From NCBI GenBank assembly GCA_001025035.1, contig LCZK01000009.1, positions 310,001-374,000 on the forward strand: a stretch of 64,000 bases of DNA, in the 5' to 3' direction. The position numbers and the translations under genes were made by a program. Below, in pieces: positions 1 to 8,427 of this stretch (the first letter of the stretch is position 1; every line of letters begins with the position of its first letter). Below the pieces are notes generated by a model that saw only the letters and a list, made by a program, of their open reading frames with translations, was not told the origin of the DNA and ran no database searches. The stretch is from Actinobacteria bacterium IMCC26207. Lineage in GTDB: Bacteria; Actinomycetota; Acidimicrobiia; Acidimicrobiales; Microtrichaceae.

Positions 1-1012
1 TCTTTCGGTCGTACTGGTCCGACCAGAACCACGGAATCGAAGCGAAAGGAGCAGGCATCTCCGCACCCTGTAACTCTGCGAGTAGCCGCTTAGCCGCGTA
101 CTCCCCTTGTTCAATGGCGTTCTCCCATTGCTCCACTCGCATGACCTCGCCATAGAGCGGATTAGGCCAACTGGCCACGTCACCGGCAGCCACAATCCCA
201 GGTGCCGCGCTGCAAGTTGCATCACAGGCCACGCCGTTATCTAGGCGAAGGCCTGAACCCTCGAGCCAACCCGTATTCGGAACTACCCCGATACCAACAA
301 CCACAACCTCGGCAGAGACAAAACTTCCGTCCGTCAGGCGCACTCCGCTCACGCGCTGGCTGCCATCAGTACCTGTTATTGAATCGAGACCCTCAACGCC
401 CACTCCAAGAATGACTTCAACTCCGTGGGCGCGATGTAGATCAGCAATAAATCCACCGAGTTCGCCCGGAAGGACACGGCCCAGCGGTAGTGGTGCTACC
501 TCGATCAGGGTGACCTCTAGGCCGCGACTTCTGCATGTGGCTGCGACCTCGGCTCCAATAAATCCCGCCCCGATCACCGCTACTCGTGCTGGCATCTTGT
601 CTAAGTCACTGCGCAGGGCCAAGCAGTCCTCCATGGTTCGCAGCACGTGCACGCCTGCAGGCTGATCGCCCGGAAGTCGACGTGGCGCTGCACCCATTGC
701 CAACACAACCCCGTCAGCCGAAATCAGCGACCCGTCTGACAAAGTGACCGAGCGCGTTGCAGCATCAAGCGCCGTCGCCGCCACTCCGAGTCGAAGGTCG
801 AGCGCTAGTTCAGGTACACGGGCAGCTGCTCGGTGCTGAGCCTTTTCGGGTGGCCACTCACCAGCAAGAACCTGCTTTGATAGGGGCGGTCGATCCGCAG
901 GGATTGTTGTGGATGGGTCCACCACAATCACTGCGCCCTCGTACCCATCGGCACGCAACGTCTCAGCAGCGGTCAGCCCAGCTAGTGAAGCGCCGGCAAT
1001 GACTACCGTCAT
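1..1012 (-). CDS. NAD(P)H:ferredoxin reductase, FAD-dependent (partial)
   Basis: FAD-dependent pyridine-nucleotide oxidoreductase of the rubredoxin/putidaredoxin reductase type; it would pass electrons from NAD(P)H to a small ferredoxin. My reading of the minus strand gives an N-terminal dinucleotide fold at residues 3-17 (VVIAGASLAGLTAAE), the RPPLSK motif near residue 41, a second Rossmann glycine loop at about 143-158 (VAVIGAGFIGAEVAA), and a C-terminal GDVA motif followed by WFWSDQYD, characteristic of this family. The ATG at 1012 lies one base after the stop of the ferredoxin gene, so the two form an operon. The C terminus (about 60-70 residues) lies beyond the left edge. The usual partner of such a pair is a cytochrome P450, which is not in the window. 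Confidence 0.9.
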   Translation of the reverse strand, partial: MTVVIAGASLAGLTAAETLRADGYEGAVIVVDPSTTIPADRPPLSKQVLAGEWPPEKAQHRAAARVPELALDLRLGVAATALDAATRSVTLSDGSLISADGVVLAMGAAPRRLPGDQPAGVHVLRTMEDCLALRSDLDKMPARVAVIGAGFIGAEVAATCRSRGLEVTLIEVAPLPLGRVLPGELGGFIADLHRAHGVEVILGVGVEGLDSITGTDGSQRVSGVRLTDGSFVSAEVVVVGIGVVPNTGWLEGSGLRLDNGVACDATCSAAPGIVAAGDVASWPNPLYGEVMRVEQWENAIEQGEYAAKRLLAELQGAEMPAPFASIPWFWSDQYDRK

Positions 1013-1013
1013 A

Positions 1014-1205
1014 TCAGCCCTCAATGGTGATGGCTTGTTTGGGGCATCGACGAACTGATTCTTCCATCTTCTCGCGAAGCTCCTCGCCAGGCTCCTCGGT
1101 TAGCAGGTAGAGAAAATCATCGTCTCGTACCTCAAACACCTCGGGAGCTACTGCCATGCAGATGGCGTTGCTTTCACATAGGTCGTAATTCACTACAATT
1201 TTCAT
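1014..1205 (-). CDS. Small 3Fe-4S type ferredoxin
   Basis: A 63-residue soluble electron carrier. Cluster cysteines are at C10, C16 and C54 (CESNAIC ... CPKQAI). The position that would hold the fourth ligand is Asn13, the pattern of 3Fe-4S ferredoxins that serve bacterial cytochromes P450. Start chosen at ATG 1205 because AAAGGAG lies about 6 bases upstream; the open frame extends further upstream but has no such signal. It is the first gene of an operon with the ferredoxin reductase one base downstream, which supports the pair acting as a P450 redox chain. It is divergent from the serine hydrolase gene. Confidence 0.92.
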   Translation of the reverse strand: MKIVVNYDLCESNAICMAVAPEVFEVRDDDFLYLLTEEPGEELREKMEESVRRCPKQAITIEG

Positions 1206-1278
1206 GCGGGACTCCTTTATTGGAACTGCTCCGCAATCTAGTCCTATGTGCAGAGCCAGAGGACTAGCGTTGCATCCC

Positions 1279-2469
1279 GTGAGTTCATTCCCTGAAAATT
1301 CAGTCAAAGCCACCATCCAAGCCGAGGATGCAGGAATCAACCTTGCTGCCCTCGACACACTGCGCAATCGCATTCAGGAAGAGGTTGACGCCGGACGAAT
1401 GCCCGCAGCACAGATGGCGCTTGCAGTTGATCAAGAATTGGCAGTATTCGAGAGCTTTGGTTCTGCTTCGAATCAGACCGAGTTCAATATTTTCTCTTGC
1501 ACCAAGGCCCTCATTGCTGGAGTGGTGTGGCAGTTGATCGCAGAAGGTCGCTTCGACGTAGACACTCGAGCTATTGAGTTGATTCCAGCCTTTGGTACCC
1601 GCGGGAAAACTCCGGACTGGATGGCACAGGTCACCCTTGGGCAACTACTGACCCATACTTCTGGGTTTCCCACTGCTCCACTAGGCCCACCAACTTGGGA
1701 TACCCGCGCTGGCAGGCAAGAGAGTTTTTCTCGGTGGCATGCTTCCTTTGAGCCGGGCACTCACTTTGAGTACCACCCAACTGCAGCCCATTGGGTTGTG
1801 GCCGAGATGATCGAAGTCGTGGAGGACAGCGACTACCGAGAGGTTGTTCGCCGGCGCATTATCGAGCCGCTCGGCCTGACCAGTATCAGTTTGGGAAATC
1901 CGCCAGATGAGCAAGGCGAAGTTGCTGAATTGCAGACCTTTGGCGAGCTACCGAGTTCAGCCGAGCTTGAGGCCGTGTTTGGGACATCAGATTTCGATAT
2001 CGGTGAAGTCACGCCTGCGATTCTGCTGGGATTTAACCATGCTTCGATTCGCGCAGCGGGGATTCCTGCAGGCGGTGGGATCGCAACTGCAGCAGCACTA
2101 GCCATGTACTACCAAGCGCTGCTGCACAACCCAGGCCAACTCTGGGACCCAGAAGTTTTGGCCGAGGGCACTGCCAAGATCATGTGCACGCTTCCGAGCC
2201 CTGATACTGGCGTTGCCTCGAACCGATCGCTCGGGCTCATCATTGCCGGCGATGACGGGCTCTCAATCATGCGCGGCATGGGAGCGAACGTTTCGGCTAA
2301 AGCCTTTGGACATAACGGTGCGGGCGGGCAGATTGCATGGGCCGATCCGGCAACAGGGCTGTCTTTTGCTCTGACTACCTCTGGTGTCGATATGAACTTC
2401 ATTCGAGAGGCGGGACGCACAGCCTCCCTCAGCTCAAAAGCTGCTGTGTGTGTGACGCCTAAATCATGA
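1279..2469 (+). CDS. Serine beta-lactamase-like hydrolase (class C / EstB family)
   Basis: Serine hydrolase of the beta-lactamase/DD-peptidase fold, probably an esterase or lipase rather than a resistance enzyme. The nucleophile motif SxxK is seen as SCTK (FNIFSCTKAL), a tyrosine motif as YHP (FEYHPTAAHW), and the third box as HNG in FGHNGAGG. GQLLTHTSG is the usual family motif after the nucleophile. The frame opens at ATG 1204, but that start would overlap the start codon and ribosome site of the divergent ferredoxin; GTG 1279 with AGAGGA upstream, or ATG 1246, is more likely. Its stop overlaps the ATG of the acetyltransferase (ATGA), implying translational coupling. Comparable hydrolases (LipE-like) occur in actinobacterial steroid regulons; that link is inference. 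Confidence 0.85.
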   Translation: MSSFPENSVKATIQAEDAGINLAALDTLRNRIQEEVDAGRMPAAQMALAVDQELAVFESFGSASNQTEFNIFSCTKALIAGVVWQLIAEGRFDVDTRAIELIPAFGTRGKTPDWMAQVTLGQLLTHTSGFPTAPLGPPTWDTRAGRQESFSRWHASFEPGTHFEYHPTAAHWVVAEMIEVVEDSDYREVVRRRIIEPLGLTSISLGNPPDEQGEVAELQTFGELPSSAELEAVFGTSDFDIGEVTPAILLGFNHASIRAAGIPAGGGIATAAALAMYYQALLHNPGQLWDPEVLAEGTAKIMCTLPSPDTGVASNRSLGLIIAGDDGLSIMRGMGANVSAKAFGHNGAGGQIAWADPATGLSFALTTSGVDMNFIREAGRTASLSSKAAVCVTPKS

Positions 2470-3074
2470 GCCCCAGGACCCCGCCCGTTGTGCGGCTCGC
2501 CCAACACGGTGAGTCCAAGGCGCTGGGCGGCCTTTTGGGCAAGGCATTCTTCGACGACCCGATCTGGATGTGGGTGGTGCAGGACCCTGAGCGTCGGCGC
2601 AAGCACCTTGGCCAGTTTTTAGGTCAAGTCATTCACGGCAGGGTGAAGGCGGGAACAGTGTGGACCAGTTCCGAGCACGAGGGAGCTGCTGTGTGGGCAC
2701 CCCCCGGAGAGTGGAGAGTCCACCCTTTGGCGATGTTGCCGGCGCTCCCTTCGGCGTTGCGCTGCGTGGGTTTCCGTGAACTTCAAACTCGATTGGGAGC
2801 CCTTGCCAAGATGGAGGCTGGCCACCCGACAGAGCCACACTGGTATCTCGAAATTCTTGCTGCACGCCATGACCTCCGGGGTCTTGGGGTGGGGACCGCC
2901 TTGATCACACCAATGGTCGACCGCTGCGATGAAGAGGGGCTGCCTGCTTACTTAGAGAGCTCCAAAAGGGACAACCTGCCCTTTTACCATCGGTTTGGCT
3001 TTGAAGTGACGGAGGAACTCACCATCGCCAGCGGTTGTGATCCAATCTGGCGCATGTGGCGAGACCCCCGCTAA
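2466..3074 (+). CDS. GNAT family N-acetyltransferase
   Basis: A 202-residue acetyltransferase; substrate unknown. The acetyl-CoA pyrophosphate loop is visible as RGLGVGTALI, preceded by the HWYLEILAA strand and followed by AYLESSKRDNLPFYHRFGFEV, the usual C-terminal GNAT layout. The start overlaps the upstream hydrolase stop by four bases (ATGA), so the two are probably one transcript. It is followed by a 233-base spacer carrying a perfect long palindrome. Confidence 0.88.
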   Translation: MSPRTPPVVRLAQHGESKALGGLLGKAFFDDPIWMWVVQDPERRRKHLGQFLGQVIHGRVKAGTVWTSSEHEGAAVWAPPGEWRVHPLAMLPALPSALRCVGFRELQTRLGALAKMEAGHPTEPHWYLEILAARHDLRGLGVGTALITPMVDRCDEEGLPAYLESSKRDNLPFYHRFGFEVTEELTIASGCDPIWRMWRDPR

Positions 3075-3113
3075 CCCATCGCTAGCCGCCCATCGCGATC
3101 CAAACCACCAACC

Positions 3114-3150
3114 CGGATGATTTTGGTCGACTATCGACCAAAATCATCCG
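3114..3150. repeat. Long palindrome, copy 1 of a dispersed family
   Basis: Perfect inverted repeat: 17-base arms (left CGGATGATTTTGGTCGA) around the 3-base loop CTA. Core GGTCGACTATCGACC is shared with copies at 4373-4419 and 11388-11434. It lies between two plus-strand genes and, with copy 2, flanks the AbiEi/DUF559-like gene. Confidence 0.9.
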
Positions 3151-3307
3151 AGTTGCTGCAAATCTGCTGCAGATCTGCCAGCCGAACCTGCGAATCGAAG
3201 CTGCCAGCCCAAGCTGGCGCCCGAACCTGCAGACAGAAATTGCAGACAGAAACTGCGGGGCACATATCCCCGCTGACAACTCGGGCCTTGACCGGCAGTC
3301 TGAGAAC

Positions 3308-4366
3308 ATGCCTCAGACTGCCTCGACCCCAAGCCACTCGACAACTACTGGGCTAGCGGCACTGCTTCGCTACGCAGCGAAGCAGCACGGCGTCATCAGC
3401 GCCGCAGAGGCCGCGAACTTTGATGTAACCCGCGCTCAGTTGCGCAGTGGAACTCGACGTGGCGACTGGCTGACTCCCCACTCTGGTGTCCTCATCTCCG
3501 CTGCTGCCCCCGTAACTTGGATGCAGCGCTGCATGGTTGCCACTCAGCGATCGGGCGGACTGATCTCACACCGCGCAGCCGCTCGCTTGCACGGGCTTGA
3601 CGGATTTCATGGCTCCGAAAGTCGCACCCGTAGCGCTAGCGGTAGCCGTAGCGGCGGGGGCAGCAGGGTCGGCAGCGGAATCGATGGGGTTGAGAGCGGT
3701 GAAGCTGGGCTGGTTGAACTCACGGTCCCAGACTCCAAGTCTCGAGCCACCGGCGACTTCCTCGTCCATCGGACTTGCGTCCTTGCTCCCGAGGACTGCA
3801 CGGTGACAGCAGGGATTGCCGTTACTTCAATTGCCCGCACGCTGGCTGACCTTGGTGCCGTAGTGAGCGATGACAGAGTCGAACAGGCGCTCGACGATGC
3901 AATCCGCCGGGGCTACAGCCTTCGCTGGATTACAGAGACTCTCGATCGAGTCGATCGACCAGGGCCTAGCGGATGCGCAAGCCTTAGGCGCGTCCTGGCG
4001 CGACCTGACCGCCAAGGCCCGATCCCAGATTCGATGTTTGAGCGCTCCATGGAACGCATGGCAGTTGCCGGCGGCATGCCGCAGCCCGAGCGGCAGTTCT
4101 GCGTCTACGACGGGCTGGGATCAACTCATGGTGGCTTGGGGATTCTGGTAGCTCAACTCGATGCAGCTTGGCCGGCAGCAAAACTCGGAGTCGAAGCACA
4201 CTCCGCACGCTGGCACGATGGCAACCGGCGGGGTAGAGCCGACCAGCGTCGCGATAATCGCTTGGCTGGACTTGGCTGGGAGTTGTTGTATTTGAGCTGG
4301 TGGGACCTGCAACACCCAGCGAGATTTCAATCTGATCTGGCTGCCGCATACGCCCTGAGATGCTGA
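3308..4366 (+). CDS. AbiEi-like / DUF559 domain protein, orphan
   Basis: A 352-residue protein typical of many actinobacteria. The N terminus (about 15-80, QHGVISAAEAANFDVTRAQL...) looks like the winged-helix domain of AbiEi-type antitoxins. The middle resembles the AbiEi central region (VTSIARTLADLG near residue 175). The C terminus (about 280-350, LDAAWP...GRADQRRDNRLAGLGWELL..SWWDL) resembles the Vsr-like DUF559 nuclease fold. No AbiEii-type nucleotidyltransferase toxin is adjacent. A Ser/Gly/Arg-rich low-complexity insert (about 103-130) breaks the AbiEi region. The gene is bracketed by two palindromes of the same family, at 3114 and 4373, which may reflect mobility or boundary elements. 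Confidence 0.7.
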   Translation: MPQTASTPSHSTTTGLAALLRYAAKQHGVISAAEAANFDVTRAQLRSGTRRGDWLTPHSGVLISAAAPVTWMQRCMVATQRSGGLISHRAAARLHGLDGFHGSESRTRSASGSRSGGGSRVGSGIDGVESGEAGLVELTVPDSKSRATGDFLVHRTCVLAPEDCTVTAGIAVTSIARTLADLGAVVSDDRVEQALDDAIRRGYSLRWITETLDRVDRPGPSGCASLRRVLARPDRQGPIPDSMFERSMERMAVAGGMPQPERQFCVYDGLGSTHGGLGILVAQLDAAWPAAKLGVEAHSARWHDGNRRGRADQRRDNRLAGLGWELLYLSWWDLQHPARFQSDLAAAYALRC

Positions 4367-4372
4367 CAGCGA

Positions 4373-4419
4373 CAACTCGGACAGTTGTGGTCGACTATCG
4401 ACCAGAATCATCCGGGTTG
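4373..4419. repeat. Long palindrome, copy 2 of a dispersed family (imperfect)
   Basis: Two 22-base arms around the loop CTA at 4395-4397; 17 of 22 positions pair. The right arm keeps CCAGAATCATCCGGGTTG, while the left arm has diverged. It starts 7 bases after the stop of the AbiEi/DUF559-like gene and could serve as its terminator. Confidence 0.85.
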
Positions 4420-4484
4420 CTGGGTTGGGCGCGAACTGGCAGATTGTGCGAAGTGGCATGACAATTGCTCCGCGCTGAGGCAAC

Positions 4485-5045
4485 ATGTCGGGAGTCCAAC
4501 GAGATGTGTCAAGAGCCAAATTAGGGAGTAGGCGTTCTGTGACCGTGCTTCTGCTCAATGCAAGCTTTGAACCGCTGCGAGTCATCACGATTCGCCGTGC
4601 CCTCGGACTCGTCCTGACTTCCAAGGCCGAGTTGATTGAGCGCGACGGCAACCGAGTGATCCGCAGTGCTGGTGGTGCAGAGTTTGAGATGCCGGCAGTG
4701 ATTCGACTCCGCAGATTTGTCTCGATTCCGTTCCAGGCAACCGCCCCGTTGTCTCGGCGTACTCTGCTCGCTCGAGATGCTCATCGCTGCCAAGTGCTGG
4801 GATGCACTCGCAGCGGTCAGACTGTCGACCATGTGATTCCTCGCTCACGCGGAGGCCTTCATGAATGGTGCAATGTCACGCTTATGTGTGTGCGGCACAA
4901 CTCTCAAAAGAGCGACCGCCTGCTCGAGGAGTTGGGCTGGAAACTGGCCCAGCAGCCTCAGGTTCCAAGGGGACGTCAGGTCTTACTGGCTCGAGCGGGT
5001 CTACGTGAGCCTCCGGCTCTCTGGGAGCCCTATCTAGCGGCTTGA
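4485..5045 (+). CDS. HNH endonuclease family protein
   Basis: A 186-residue protein of the widespread actinobacterial HNH family. The N-terminal segment VTVLLLNASFEPLRVITIRRAL precedes the nuclease motif CQVLGC...TVDHVIPRSRGG...NVTLMCVRHN (about residues 105-145), with the DH and N/H residues of an HNH centre and paired cysteines for a structural zinc. The role is unknown; such single-copy proteins sit outside recognisable restriction systems. GTG 4539 or 4545 is an alternative start closer to the family's usual N terminus. It is followed by a 115-base spacer with a KstR-type operator serving the next gene. Confidence 0.85.
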   Translation: MSGVQRDVSRAKLGSRRSVTVLLLNASFEPLRVITIRRALGLVLTSKAELIERDGNRVIRSAGGAEFEMPAVIRLRRFVSIPFQATAPLSRRTLLARDAHRCQVLGCTRSGQTVDHVIPRSRGGLHEWCNVTLMCVRHNSQKSDRLLEELGWKLAQQPQVPRGRQVLLARAGLREPPALWEPYLAA

Positions 5046-5083
5046 ACGAACTTGGGTGACATCTGTGCGCTCCTGACCTAAAC

Positions 5084-5097
5084 TGGAACAGGTTCTA
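5084..5097 (+). promoter_or_regulatory. KstR-type operator upstream of Rieske oxygenase
   Basis: TGGAACAGGTTCTA, matching the KstR pattern TnnAACnnGTTnnA. A possible -10 box TAGTTT (5096-5101) overlaps its right half, so bound repressor would block the promoter. It lies 63 bases before the oxygenase start. The best matches elsewhere in the window are at 10610, 31318 and 48696. Confidence 0.75.
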
Positions 5098-5160
5098 GTT
5101 TTGGCAGCAGTGACCATGGCCCAAAGAGCCGATTCCACAGACACCCCCTAGGAGACTCCC

Positions 5161-6210
5161 ATGTCGAAGCGATCGCCCTTTCCTATCCCCTTTGGGTGGT
5201 TTCAGGTTGCTTGGTCTGAGGAGGTTGCAACAGCTCAGGTACTGCCTGTTGAGTACTTTGGCAAGCGCTTAGCTCTGTGGAGAGACGAAAGCGGCGCACC
5301 TCATCTCAATGATGCTTTCTGTCCACACCTTGGAGCCCACTTCGGCCACGGCGGTTCAGTCATAGGTGAAGAACTGGTATGCCCGTTCCACGGTTGGCGC
5401 TTTGATGCCGAGGGCCAGAACACCCTGATCCCCTATGCGGATCGCACAAACAAAAAGGCCTGCGTTACGGCCTATCCAACGATCGAGCGCAACGGTCTTG
5501 TCATGGCTTGGTATCACCCCGAGAGCGTTGCTCCAATGTGGGAGATTCCAGAGATTCCAGAGTTCAATGACCCATCTGGATTTACACAGATGGTCACTCG
5601 TGAATACACGGTTCACGCTCCCTGGCAGGAGTTGGCCGAGAACGGCGTCGATGCAGCCCACTTCCGCTACGTGCACCACACCGAGGAAGTGCCGGAATTG
5701 CAGAGCTACGAGATCGACGGCCCGTTCACCAAAATGCGTTCCTCGCAGAAGTTCCCGACGCCTCGGGGAGTAGTCGACGGTCGCATTGACGCTGACTCTT
5801 TTGGGCCTGGCCTGAGCAGCGTGCATTTCTCGGGAATCATCGACACGATCTTGATGGGTTGCAACACACCAATCGATGAGGATACGTGTCATATGCGGTT
5901 CAGCTTTACGGTTCGCAAACTCGGCACGGACGAGGCGCTGAACTCAAGCGTTGGTGCGGCCTTCGTTGACGAGGTGCACCGTCAGGTTCTCGAAGACAAG
6001 CCAATCTGGGAAAACAAAGCGCACCTCGTGCGGCCAGCGCTTGCGGCTACTGATGGCCCATTTATGAAGTTCCGTAAGTGGGCGGGTCAGTTCTATGCCG
6101 AGACAGTTGACGATTCTGCGCTCGTCTACGAACCTCAGGCTGATTACCCAGCGGTGCTTGGTGAAACGGCGTCAAGAAAGTACGGCTCGGATCCGTTCGC
6201 GAACGCCTAA
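5161..6210 (+). CDS. Rieske non-heme iron oxygenase, KshA-like
   Basis: Terminal oxygenase component, 349 residues. The Rieske 2Fe-2S ligands are C54, H56, C74 and H77 (CPHLGAH ... CPFHGW). The mononuclear iron motif is NGVDAAHFRYVH with N161, D164, H167 and H172, similar in layout to the corresponding segment of KshA (3-ketosteroid 9-alpha-hydroxylase oxygenase). The C-terminal FMKFRKWAGQFYAE also resembles the end of KshA-type proteins. AGGAGA lies 7 bases before the ATG. A KstR-type operator lies 63 bases upstream, supporting steroid-related regulation. The reductase (KshB) is not in the window. Exact substrate and regiochemistry cannot be read from sequence; other sterol or aromatic Rieske oxygenases are possible. 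Confidence 0.85.
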   Translation: MSKRSPFPIPFGWFQVAWSEEVATAQVLPVEYFGKRLALWRDESGAPHLNDAFCPHLGAHFGHGGSVIGEELVCPFHGWRFDAEGQNTLIPYADRTNKKACVTAYPTIERNGLVMAWYHPESVAPMWEIPEIPEFNDPSGFTQMVTREYTVHAPWQELAENGVDAAHFRYVHHTEEVPELQSYEIDGPFTKMRSSQKFPTPRGVVDGRIDADSFGPGLSSVHFSGIIDTILMGCNTPIDEDTCHMRFSFTVRKLGTDEALNSSVGAAFVDEVHRQVLEDKPIWENKAHLVRPALAATDGPFMKFRKWAGQFYAETVDDSALVYEPQADYPAVLGETASRKYGSDPFANA

Positions 6211-6212
6211 CG

Positions 6213-6240
6213 GCTGACGCCTTCGGCCTAACGCCTCAGC
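6213..6240. terminator. Hairpin between convergent genes
   Basis: GCTGACGC ... GCCTCAGC arms with one mismatch and a 12-base loop, in the 49-base gap between the converging Rieske and membrane-protein genes. No clear U tract. A bidirectional terminator is the simplest reading. Confidence 0.45.
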
Positions 6241-6259
6241 GAATCAGGCAGATCAGCGC

Positions 6260-7183
6260 TCATCGAAGCTTGCTAGGCGGCACCGTCCAACCAGAAGGCG
6301 GCGCGCCGGGATCAGCAGGCGGCGCGCTTGGAGGAGACGGAGGACCCGAGGGCGGTTCAGTAGGCGGACCCGCCGGGGGATCAGCGGCAGGCGGCGCGCC
6401 GGGAGCAGCCTGAGGCGGACCCGGGGCATGCGGCCCTGGCCAAGCCGGCGGAGGTTCGCGTGCGGCAGGGATGTCGCTGTAGGCACCCACGGCGGGAACA
6501 CCCGGTGCTGGAGCAGAGCCAGAAACCCCAGCGGTTGGCAAACCTAGCCCACTCTTGTTGGACTTGGAACGTTTGACGAGGCCGACAATCATCAGAATCA
6601 GGCCGACTAGGAACATCAGTCCACAGACAAATCCAACTGCCAAGAACCACAGGAACGGCGCAAAGGTTCCGCTCAAGTCATCCATCCCAAACACTCGGCC
6701 GACTGTGAAACTGGCAGAGGAGGAGGAAGGCTCTTCGTCGAGCGTGCAGATCGCCTCGTACTCACCGGGCGCAAGCAAGGCCGAACCCATGACAGTGAAC
6801 TTGCCGCTGTTATCGCCGAGTAAGGCCTCACCACTACCCGAAGACTTGAGCGGCACCTCTGCGCCCGACTCGTTGGTCATCGTGCAGACCGGCGCCGGTA
6901 GCTGTTCATATGCGACTGCGATTCCAACGTGCATCTCTGCGTCTTGAGCACTCGTCTCTTGGAGTGGCTCGGAAACCTCGAAGGAAAGCTTGCCAGGCAC
7001 CTTGGGATTGGGTGAGCCGTTGATGACCACTTCTCGGGTTAGCTGCGCAGTACTGAACTGACCCAGCGTCAGCTTGGTACCGACTAAGCCAAGGAGTACC
7101 GAGAGCCCCATCAGGATTGCACCAGACAGAATTAGTTTTCGTCCGACTTGCCCTGCGACAGGACTGTTCTCAACACTCGACAT
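6260..7183 (-). CDS. Membrane protein with extracytoplasmic domain and proline-rich tail
   Basis: A 307-residue protein I do not recognise. The first transmembrane segment is at about 16-37 (LILSGAILMGLSVLLGLVG). A mainly polar domain of about 135 residues with two cysteines (APVCTMT, EAICTLD) follows and is probably extracytoplasmic. The second transmembrane segment is at about 176-205 (FLWFLAVGFVCGLMFLVGLILMIVGL). A basic stop-transfer KRSKSNK and a long Pro/Ala/Gly-rich tail (about 225-307) would be cytoplasmic. The architecture is like actinobacterial two-helix membrane proteins of unknown role. It stands alone between the Rieske gene (convergent) and the lipid-transfer operon. Confidence 0.75.
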   Translation of the reverse strand: MSSVENSPVAGQVGRKLILSGAILMGLSVLLGLVGTKLTLGQFSTAQLTREVVINGSPNPKVPGKLSFEVSEPLQETSAQDAEMHVGIAVAYEQLPAPVCTMTNESGAEVPLKSSGSGEALLGDNSGKFTVMGSALLAPGEYEAICTLDEEPSSSSASFTVGRVFGMDDLSGTFAPFLWFLAVGFVCGLMFLVGLILMIVGLVKRSKSNKSGLGLPTAGVSGSAPAPGVPAVGAYSDIPAAREPPPAWPGPHAPGPPQAAPGAPPAADPPAGPPTEPPSGPPSPPSAPPADPGAPPSGWTVPPSKLR

Positions 7184-7255
7184 CGTTCATGACTCTACTG
7201 CTCGGCAAGCGGAACTGAAGATTCACCGACGGGAACAACTGAGCTAGGGGTTGGG

Positions 7256-8425
7256 CTAGGGCTTGTCTGCCCCAACGACCCACATGGCGTAGAACTGCGC
7301 AGCGCCGCCGTAGGCATGGCCCAGGGCAGTGCGAGCGCCATCGATCTGATGCTCGCCAGCCATACCGCGAACCTGCAAGGCTGCTTCGCCGAAGCGAATC
7401 ATTCCAGAAGCCCCAATTGGATTGGTAGACAACACGCCGCCGGAACAGTTAATCGGAAGGTCTCCGTCCATTGCGGTGACGCCGTCATGGGTGAGTTGCC
7501 AGCCAGTGCCTTCCTCGGCAAAGCCCAAGTTCTCGAGCCACATGGGCTCGTACCAGGAGAACGGAACATACATCTCGACTACGTCGATCTGCTCGCGGGG
7601 GTTGGTGATTCCCGCTTGGCGGTAGACGTCTGCGGCGCAATCCTTGCCGGCCTGAGGCGAGACTTGGTCCCGGCCTGCGGCCATGGCTGGTTCGGAGCGG
7701 AACGAGGTTCCATGTACCCATGCCGGAGGACGACCCTCGGCCGCAGCGGCATCGCCGCCGGCCTCATTGGTGAGAATGAGCGCAATTGCACCGTCGGATG
7801 AAGGGCAGGTCTCTGAGTAGCGGATTGGATCCCACAACATGAGGGAATCTTTGACTGACTCATAAGAAATGTCGTGCTCATGGAGATGCGCGTATGGGTT
7901 CTTCAGTGCGTTCTGACGATCCTTGAGCGCAACGAGCACGCCCGTGTCGTCCGGCGCATTGGAGCGAGCGATGTACTGGCGAATATATGGGGCGAAGTAA
8001 CCGCCCGCGCCCGCAACAAGTTGCTGCTGGAATGGCATGTTAAAGCTCAATGCCCACATGGCCTCAGAGCAACTCTGCATCTCCCAGCCGATAGTGAGGA
8101 CACGCTCGTGCACTCCGGACTCGATCAAGCCCGAGGCAACAATTGCCGTCGAACCAGAGACGGAACCAGCAGTATGCACTCGAAAGATCGGCTTGCCTAC
8201 GGCCCCGAGAGCCTCAACAAATGAGTACTCGGGAACCATGATTCCCTCGAAGAAGTCGGGGGCTTTTCCGATCACGATGGCATCAATATCTGCCAACGTC
8301 ATCTGCGCGTCCTCGAGCGCACGGAAGGTTGCTTCACGCAACAGACCCGGAAGCGACACATCGCCGCGCACAGCGGTGTATTTGGTTTGGCCGACACCTA
8401 CGACGGCAACTCGTTCTGCGCCCAT
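7256..8425 (-). CDS. Thiolase-like lipid-transfer protein (Ltp3-like)
   Basis: A 389-residue member of the SCP-x/thiolase superfamily. The C-terminal thiolase signature is seen in NCSGGVLSTNPIGASG and GHAYGGAAQFYAMWVVG. At the site where thiolases carry the nucleophilic cysteine the sequence reads HTAGSVSGSTA, so Ser replaces Cys. It is therefore unlikely to be a normal Claisen thiolase and is more like the Ltp retro-aldolases or lipid-transfer proteins of steroid side-chain degradation. It is the last gene of the operon 10557-7256, two bases after the second thiolase-like gene. By layout the pair matches Ltp4/Ltp3 of the mycobacterial KstR regulon, which is my inference from memory. Confidence 0.85.
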   Translation of the reverse strand: MGAERVAVVGVGQTKYTAVRGDVSLPGLLREATFRALEDAQMTLADIDAIVIGKAPDFFEGIMVPEYSFVEALGAVGKPIFRVHTAGSVSGSTAIVASGLIESGVHERVLTIGWEMQSCSEAMWALSFNMPFQQQLVAGAGGYFAPYIRQYIARSNAPDDTGVLVALKDRQNALKNPYAHLHEHDISYESVKDSLMLWDPIRYSETCPSSDGAIALILTNEAGGDAAAAEGRPPAWVHGTSFRSEPAMAAGRDQVSPQAGKDCAADVYRQAGITNPREQIDVVEMYVPFSWYEPMWLENLGFAEEGTGWQLTHDGVTAMDGDLPINCSGGVLSTNPIGASGMIRFGEAALQVRGMAGEHQIDGARTALGHAYGGAAQFYAMWVVGADKP

Positions 8426-8427
8426 AA

